DNA of 64,000 nt from UBA5314 sp039679855 (GTDB lineage Bacteria; Bacillota; Syntrophomonadia; Syntrophomonadales; Syntrophomonadaceae), in contig JBDKUE010000121.1 of assembly GCA_039679855.1 (NCBI GenBank), positions 1-64,000 on the forward strand, written 5' to 3'. The notes beneath the pieces are model-generated. The model saw only the letters and a list, made by a program, of their open reading frames with translations, was not told the origin of the DNA and ran no database searches. Made by a program: the position numbers and the translations under genes. Shown here piece after piece: positions 60,208 through 64,000 of the stretch. Numbering within the stretch: position 1 is the first letter of the stretch; the number at the start of each line of letters is the position of its first letter.

Positions 60208-61197
60208 TTGGAATCAAGATTAAAGATTCTTATTGCCCTGACTTCACTGGTTATCATAATAGTTTTAAGCACCATTGGGCTGGCCTATTTTGAAGGCTGG
60301 TCGGCGTTCACAGCGTTGTGGGTTACAATGGCGACCATTACCACCACCGGATATGGTGATTTGGTGCCCCTCACCTACCACGGCCGGGTGTTTGCCCTGA
60401 TTATTATGGTGTGCGGTATCGGTTTGATGACCTATACCCTGTTGACTTTTTTTACTCATCTGGTGGAAGGGCAGGTATCGCGTATTATGAGAAGAGATAA
60501 GACCATGGAGGCTATTAAACGCCTCGACAACCACATCATTGTCTGCGGAGCGGGACGGGTGGGTTCCAACGTAGCCCATGTCCTGCTGGGTGAAAAGGCG
60601 CCCTTTGTACTGGTCGACAATGATGAGGAAAAAGTGGCCGAAATGGAAGAAGCCGGTCATCTGGTATACCTGGGTGATGCCAGCCTTGACGAAGTCTTAA
60701 TACATCTGGGCATAAAAAGGGCCCGGGGGGTCGTAGCCGCTCTGCCTGATGATGCCTATAATGTTTATGTAACCCTTTCCGCCCGGGACCTGAATCCCAA
60801 CCTGAAGATAGTGGCCCGCGCCGAGAAGCCCGAAACCATAGAAAAGCTGCACCGCGCCGGTGCCAACAAGGTAATCTCCCCCACCCAGACCGGCGGCTAC
60901 CAGCTGGCTATGGCTATGCTAAAACCGGTTACGGTAGATCTGGTAGACACCCTTTTTACCTTTGCCCATCAGCAATTGCAGCTAGAAGAACTCCTGGTCA
61001 CTGAAACATCACCCCTGGCCAATCAAGAGTTGAGGGGCATCTTTGGCAAGGAAGTACAAGGGGTGAGAGTTATAGCCATAATCAGGAACAATGAAGTATT
61101 GATGAATATTCACGGCAATGATCGAGTTTTACCCGGGGATACCATGATCCTTATCGGCTCCCGTACAGCACTGGAGCAGATAGAGTTTTATTCATAA
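60208..61197 (+). CDS. RCK-gated potassium channel
   Basis: A 329-residue two-helix potassium channel. Residues 5-25 are the first helix, the selectivity filter is TITTTGYGDLVP (about 44-55), the second helix follows (FALIIMVCGIGLMTYTLLTFF), then a RCK-N (TrkA-N) Rossmann domain (IIVCGAGRVGSNVAHVL, from about 111) and a RCK-C domain at about 255-329 (LEELLVTETSPLANQELRGIFG). The layout is MthK/Kch-like. It uses a TTG start with GGGG upstream. Confidence 0.9.
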   Translation: MESRLKILIALTSLVIIIVLSTIGLAYFEGWSAFTALWVTMATITTTGYGDLVPLTYHGRVFALIIMVCGIGLMTYTLLTFFTHLVEGQVSRIMRRDKTMEAIKRLDNHIIVCGAGRVGSNVAHVLLGEKAPFVLVDNDEEKVAEMEEAGHLVYLGDASLDEVLIHLGIKRARGVVAALPDDAYNVYVTLSARDLNPNLKIVARAEKPETIEKLHRAGANKVISPTQTGGYQLAMAMLKPVTVDLVDTLFTFAHQQLQLEELLVTETSPLANQELRGIFGKEVQGVRVIAIIRNNEVLMNIHGNDRVLPGDTMILIGSRTALEQIEFYS

Positions 61198-61209
61198 TCG
61201 GTTTAAGGC

Positions 61210-62340
61210 TTACTTGCGCAGCTTTTTTTGTCCCCAGGCCAGCAGCAAACCAGTAAGGAAGGCAACCCCTGGATTAATAATGAGGGTCAACACTACCACC
61301 ACGATAATCAGCAGTATTTGCTCTTTCTCTTCATCCAGGTTTACCGCCCTGGCCATGTCGATTCCGCTGAACAGCAGCAGGGTCCCTAAAACAGACAGCG
61401 GTATTAGCGAAAAAAGTGCCGCCGAATCACTTCCCAGACCCAGTCCCAACACCAGCAGGATACTGCCTATAATATACGGAGCAATTTGGGTGCGCGCCCC
61501 AAAGCGGTAGTGAGCGGCTACTCCTCCGCTGCCGTGGCACATCGGATAGGCTCCCCAGGGGGACATAAGCAGGTTGGCCAGGCCCATTGTGAAGAGCAGG
61601 TTCTTTTCACTCACCCTGACAGCTCTTTCACCATATAATTGACGGGATAATGCCGCGGTAACCAGGACCGCATTAGTAATGGTAAGGGGGGTTTGCGGCA
61701 GGGCCACCAGGTACAAAGTCGAGACCCAATCCCCGGCGGAAGGCCAGATCAGTGAAGGCAGGTGCCAACCCCAGTGAAGGGCTGGCCAAGCCGCAATCGG
61801 GTGCATAAGATTTCCTGCCAGGCTTCCCCCGAGTAGAATGATTAAGGCCGACGGCAGGCGGGCTTTGGTTAGAAGCAAAAGCATGATCACAGTGCAGGCT
61901 ATTCCTAAAACCATATCCCCCTTCATCAAATCAAAGCCCAGCAGGGCCAGCGACAATCCCAGTCCCAGTTGTATTCCACCGGCTACCGCCTGTGGAGTGA
62001 TCTTAACCAGCTTCTGAATCACCCCGCTTAAACCCAGCAGTAAAAGGAATGCCCCCATTATAAGGCTGGCAGCGGCAACCTGGCCGGGAGTCATTCTCTC
62101 GGTTAAAAATGCCGCTGATGCTGCCTTCATGGGCTGCACAGCCATAGGCAGCCGGTAAAACCACCCGCTGAACAGGTATAATAAACCGAAACCGGCCAGC
62201 AGCCCGCTGGGGTTCATGCCCAGCACCCGTATGGCTGCCAGAACGTAGGGCAATAGAATACCCAAATCCCCCAGTGATCCCGAGAGTTCCTGCCCCCAGG
62301 ACCATTCTACAGTTTTATCCCCGGGTTCCGGCTTTGGCAC
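61210..62340 (-). CDS. Putative sulfate/molybdate transporter (MOT1-like)
   Basis: A 376-residue protein with about ten or eleven helices. ELSGSLGDLGILLPYVLA (about 17-34) and a matching later repeat TMGLANLLMSPWGAYPMCHGSGGVAAHYRFG are the MOT1/PF16983-like signatures found in plant molybdate transporters and bacterial homologues. Substrate is not proven. It starts at GTG behind GGGGGAG. It is convergent with the channel gene (13 nt apart). Confidence 0.82.
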   Translation of the reverse strand: MPKPEPGDKTVEWSWGQELSGSLGDLGILLPYVLAAIRVLGMNPSGLLAGFGLLYLFSGWFYRLPMAVQPMKAASAAFLTERMTPGQVAAASLIMGAFLLLLGLSGVIQKLVKITPQAVAGGIQLGLGLSLALLGFDLMKGDMVLGIACTVIMLLLLTKARLPSALIILLGGSLAGNLMHPIAAWPALHWGWHLPSLIWPSAGDWVSTLYLVALPQTPLTITNAVLVTAALSRQLYGERAVRVSEKNLLFTMGLANLLMSPWGAYPMCHGSGGVAAHYRFGARTQIAPYIIGSILLVLGLGLGSDSAALFSLIPLSVLGTLLLFSGIDMARAVNLDEEKEQILLIIVVVVLTLIINPGVAFLTGLLLAWGQKKLRK

Positions 62341-62385
62341 CGACAGCGCTCCCCCTTGTGTAATATTGAATCAACCGGGCTACTG

Positions 62386-62844
62386 CTACTTTACCAGGGC
62401 GATAAGTTCGATTTCACAGGCCGCGTTGAGAGGAAGGGTGTTAACCCCCAGCGCAGCCCGGGAATGGCGCCCACAGCTGCCGAAGACATCCTCCATAAAC
62501 TGAGAGGCCCTGTTTAAAACCAGTGGCTGCTGGGTGAAATCATCGGTTGACTGTATGTATCCGGTTAGCTTTACGATCATATCCAGCCTGTCCCAGTTTC
62601 CAATAACATTGAATAAGGCGGCCAGACAATTGACGGCCGCCAGACGGGCCGCTTCCTGCCCCTGCTCCAGAGTAAGATCCCGGCCCAATTTTCCGGCAAA
62701 GGCCAGTTCCCCTTTCACCATCGGTAGCTGCCCGGAAACAAACACAATGTTGCCGGCTTTTACGGCCGGAACATAGGCTGCCAGGGGCGGGTTTACCGCC
62801 GGTATTTCAATACCCAATTCTTTTAAACGGCTGGCAACATCCAT
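62386..62844 (-). CDS. RidA/YjgF family protein
   Basis: A 152-residue protein of the RidA superfamily: GNIVFVSGQLPMVKGELAFAGKLG, ARLAAVNCLAALFNVIGNWDRLDMIVKLTGYIQSTDDFTQQPLVLNRASQFMEDVFGSCGRHSRAALGVNTLPLNAACEIELIALV. The conserved RAALGV segment has the Arg used by RidA for enamine hydrolysis. This larger subgroup has unknown physiological substrate. It lies 12 nt after the antiporter gene. Confidence 0.87.
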   Translation of the reverse strand: MDVASRLKELGIEIPAVNPPLAAYVPAVKAGNIVFVSGQLPMVKGELAFAGKLGRDLTLEQGQEAARLAAVNCLAALFNVIGNWDRLDMIVKLTGYIQSTDDFTQQPLVLNRASQFMEDVFGSCGRHSRAALGVNTLPLNAACEIELIALVK

Positions 62845-62856
62845 TAAAAAACCTCC

Positions 62857-63867
62857 TTAGCGGATCCACCCTGCACAAACGGCTCCAATAAAGACAGCAT
62901 ACATCAATCCGCCCATTAAAAGGGTGCGGGCCGTGATATGTTTTTTAAAACTTATTTCCGCTAAAATCAGACTGGCCGCGGTCAAGGCAATGGCCGCGGC
63001 GATAAGGGCGCTTTTATCCAGCTGCCAGGGGGTTAAAAAAATGCCCATGGCAGGAATCAGGGAACTCTGAAACACCATGGCTCCGGTTATATTACCCAGA
63101 GCCAGGGTGTCTTTTTCCCGGGAGATCCAAATAATACTGTTGAATTTTTCAGGTAATTCCGTGGCTATGGGGGTGATTATCAGAGCCAGGACAAAAGCCG
63201 GCACCTGGTAGATAAAGGCCAGGGCCTGCACTGAATTTACAAACAGTTTGGCCCCCAGGACGATGAGCCCCAAGGCCACCAGCACCTGGAGCAGAATTAC
63301 CGGCAAGGGCGGCGAAGAGCTGTTGCGGCAAAAATAACAGACCGGCAGGTCCTCGTCTGACTCTATGTCCCTTTCCTCGGTAATCATAATTCTCACATAG
63401 ATAAGGTAGGCCAGGATCATACCCCCGGCTATGATCTGCTGCATGTTGCGATATTCGGGGGATATCAAACCGCAGATAATCGCCGTCCCGTAAACCGGAA
63501 TAAAGAAGCGCAGGTCCCGCCTCATGGTAGAGTAGTCTGCCACTACTCTACGCCCCTGACGCCTGCGCCTGGCAAATACCACGACCGCCATACCAGTTAC
63601 GAACATGGCCAGGGTGGAGAGCATCAAAGGGGCTCCCAAAATGGCACCGACTCCTATTTCGCTGCCCTGGCTCCCGCCGGAAAAAACTATGGCGATAAAG
63701 GGAATGATGGTTTCAGGCAGAGCCGTCCCCACAGCCGCCAGCACACTGCCGACTGCCCCCTCGGATAAGTTCAACTTCTTTCCCAGCCATTCAATGCCGT
63801 TGACGAATACTTCCGCTCCGGCCAATACTACCCCGAGGCTGACCAGCAGCAGTGCTATATAGGCCAT
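62857..63867 (-). CDS. Calcium/cation antiporter (CaCA family)
   Basis: A 336-residue antiporter with two alpha repeats. VGSVLAAVGTALPETIIPFIAIVF (about 37-60) and ALIITPIATELPEKFNSIIWISREKD (about 226-251) contain the paired cation-binding glutamate motifs. About ten helices; a central cytoplasmic loop contains a CYFC cysteine pair. Exchanges Ca2+ or another cation for Na+ or H+. RBS AGGAGAT precedes the ATG. Confidence 0.88.
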   Translation of the reverse strand: MAYIALLLVSLGVVLAGAEVFVNGIEWLGKKLNLSEGAVGSVLAAVGTALPETIIPFIAIVFSGGSQGSEIGVGAILGAPLMLSTLAMFVTGMAVVVFARRRRQGRRVVADYSTMRRDLRFFIPVYGTAIICGLISPEYRNMQQIIAGGMILAYLIYVRIMITEERDIESDEDLPVCYFCRNSSSPPLPVILLQVLVALGLIVLGAKLFVNSVQALAFIYQVPAFVLALIITPIATELPEKFNSIIWISREKDTLALGNITGAMVFQSSLIPAMGIFLTPWQLDKSALIAAAIALTAASLILAEISFKKHITARTLLMGGLMYAVFIGAVCAGWIR

Positions 63868-63882
63868 ATATCTATCTCCTCG

Positions 63883-64000
63883 CTACAAATCAACTTCAAT
63901 TTTTTGCCGGGCTATAAACTGTACTATACGGCGATAACCAGCTCTTTTTAAGAGTTGGGCGGTCTCGGCTAGTTCATATCCGACTTGATCAGGATGATGG
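63883..64000 (-). CDS. C-terminal end of an unidentified gene
   Basis: The last 118 bases on the minus strand contain an open frame that runs off the window edge and stops at 63883-63885. It reads HHPDQVGYELAETAQLLK then RAGYRRIVQFIARQKIEVDL. The visible 38 residues are mostly helical and charged. I cannot name the family. Its stop is 15 nt before the CaCA antiporter start, so it is probably in the same operon. Confidence 0.5.
   Translation of the reverse strand, partial: HHPDQVGYELAETAQLLKRAGYRRIVQFIARQKIEVDL

Overview
The window looks like a contiguous piece of chromosome from an anaerobic, endospore-forming clostridium, most probably a Syntrophomonas-type organism of the Syntrophomonadaceae. 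That placement is inference from gene content: sporulation genes (spmA, spmB, ytfJ, a bofC-like gene), an IspH-ribosomal protein S1 fusion, a four-subunit 2-oxoacid:ferredoxin oxidoreductase, formate-tetrahydrofolate ligase, anaerobic-type QueH, and a homocysteine pathway built on an Fe-S protein. Most genes are on the minus strand in long operons. I saw no rRNA, tRNA, CRISPR array, transposase or prophage block.

Layout. 1-8.9 kb (minus): mobA, an FmdB-like protein, ispH-rpsA, plsC, cmk, then aroA, tyrA and two DAHP synthases of different length with an attenuator-like element between them. 9.0-10.4 kb (plus): a Nit2-type amidase and a YjbQ protein. 10.4-19.6 kb (minus): chorismate mutase, a HutP homologue, larB, a korDABC operon with its own P-loop NTPase, an HDOD protein, a CobT-like protein and a pseudouridine synthase. 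19.8-21.3 kb (plus): folE and a soluble chemoreceptor-like protein with a Rossmann-fold sensor. 21.3-34.3 kb (minus): a cysteine desulfurase-like enzyme with a DsrE protein, fhs, sporulation genes, scpAB, a membrane protease, a DHH-CBS-tRNA nucleotidyltransferase fusion, an eIF2B-like protein and a Nudix hydrolase. 34.6-37.4 kb (plus): dedA and kimA. 37.5-56.2 kb (minus): lysA; secF, secD, an HD protein and yajC; tgt, queA and queH; ruvBAC; bofC; yebC; nadE; and a methionine cluster (UPF0280, NIL-ferredoxin, DUF39, metH) downstream of a SAM-I riboswitch. 57-64 kb: comM/yifB, an acyltransferase and a K+ channel on plus; a MOT1-like transporter, a RidA protein and a Ca2+/cation antiporter on minus.

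How the genes fit together. The methionine cluster reads as a complete unit: DUF39 plus NIL-ferredoxin to make homocysteine from aspartate semialdehyde and sulfide, then a shortened cobalamin methionine synthase to methylate it, all under SAM control. The aromatic block covers DAHP synthesis, EPSP synthase and prephenate dehydrogenase, with chorismate mutase AroH 3 kb away. tgt, queA and queH cover the late steps of queuosine synthesis. secDF-yajC, ruvABC and scpAB are conserved Firmicutes housekeeping neighbourhoods.

The most unusual features are: (1) four copies of a MITE-like element with about 25-40 bp terminal inverted repeats, a shared core and 0, 1, 2 or about 3 copies of an internal 52-bp unit; one copy lies directly upstream of dedA and creates a false N-terminal extension of its reading frame; (2) the Rossmann-MCP fusion; (3) the SAM-riboswitch/homocysteine cluster ending in an uncharacterised UPF0280 gene; (4) a HutP homologue with no hut genes, coupled to aroH; and (5) an orphan plus-strand terminator with stacked hairpins upstream of lysA that may mark a small RNA.
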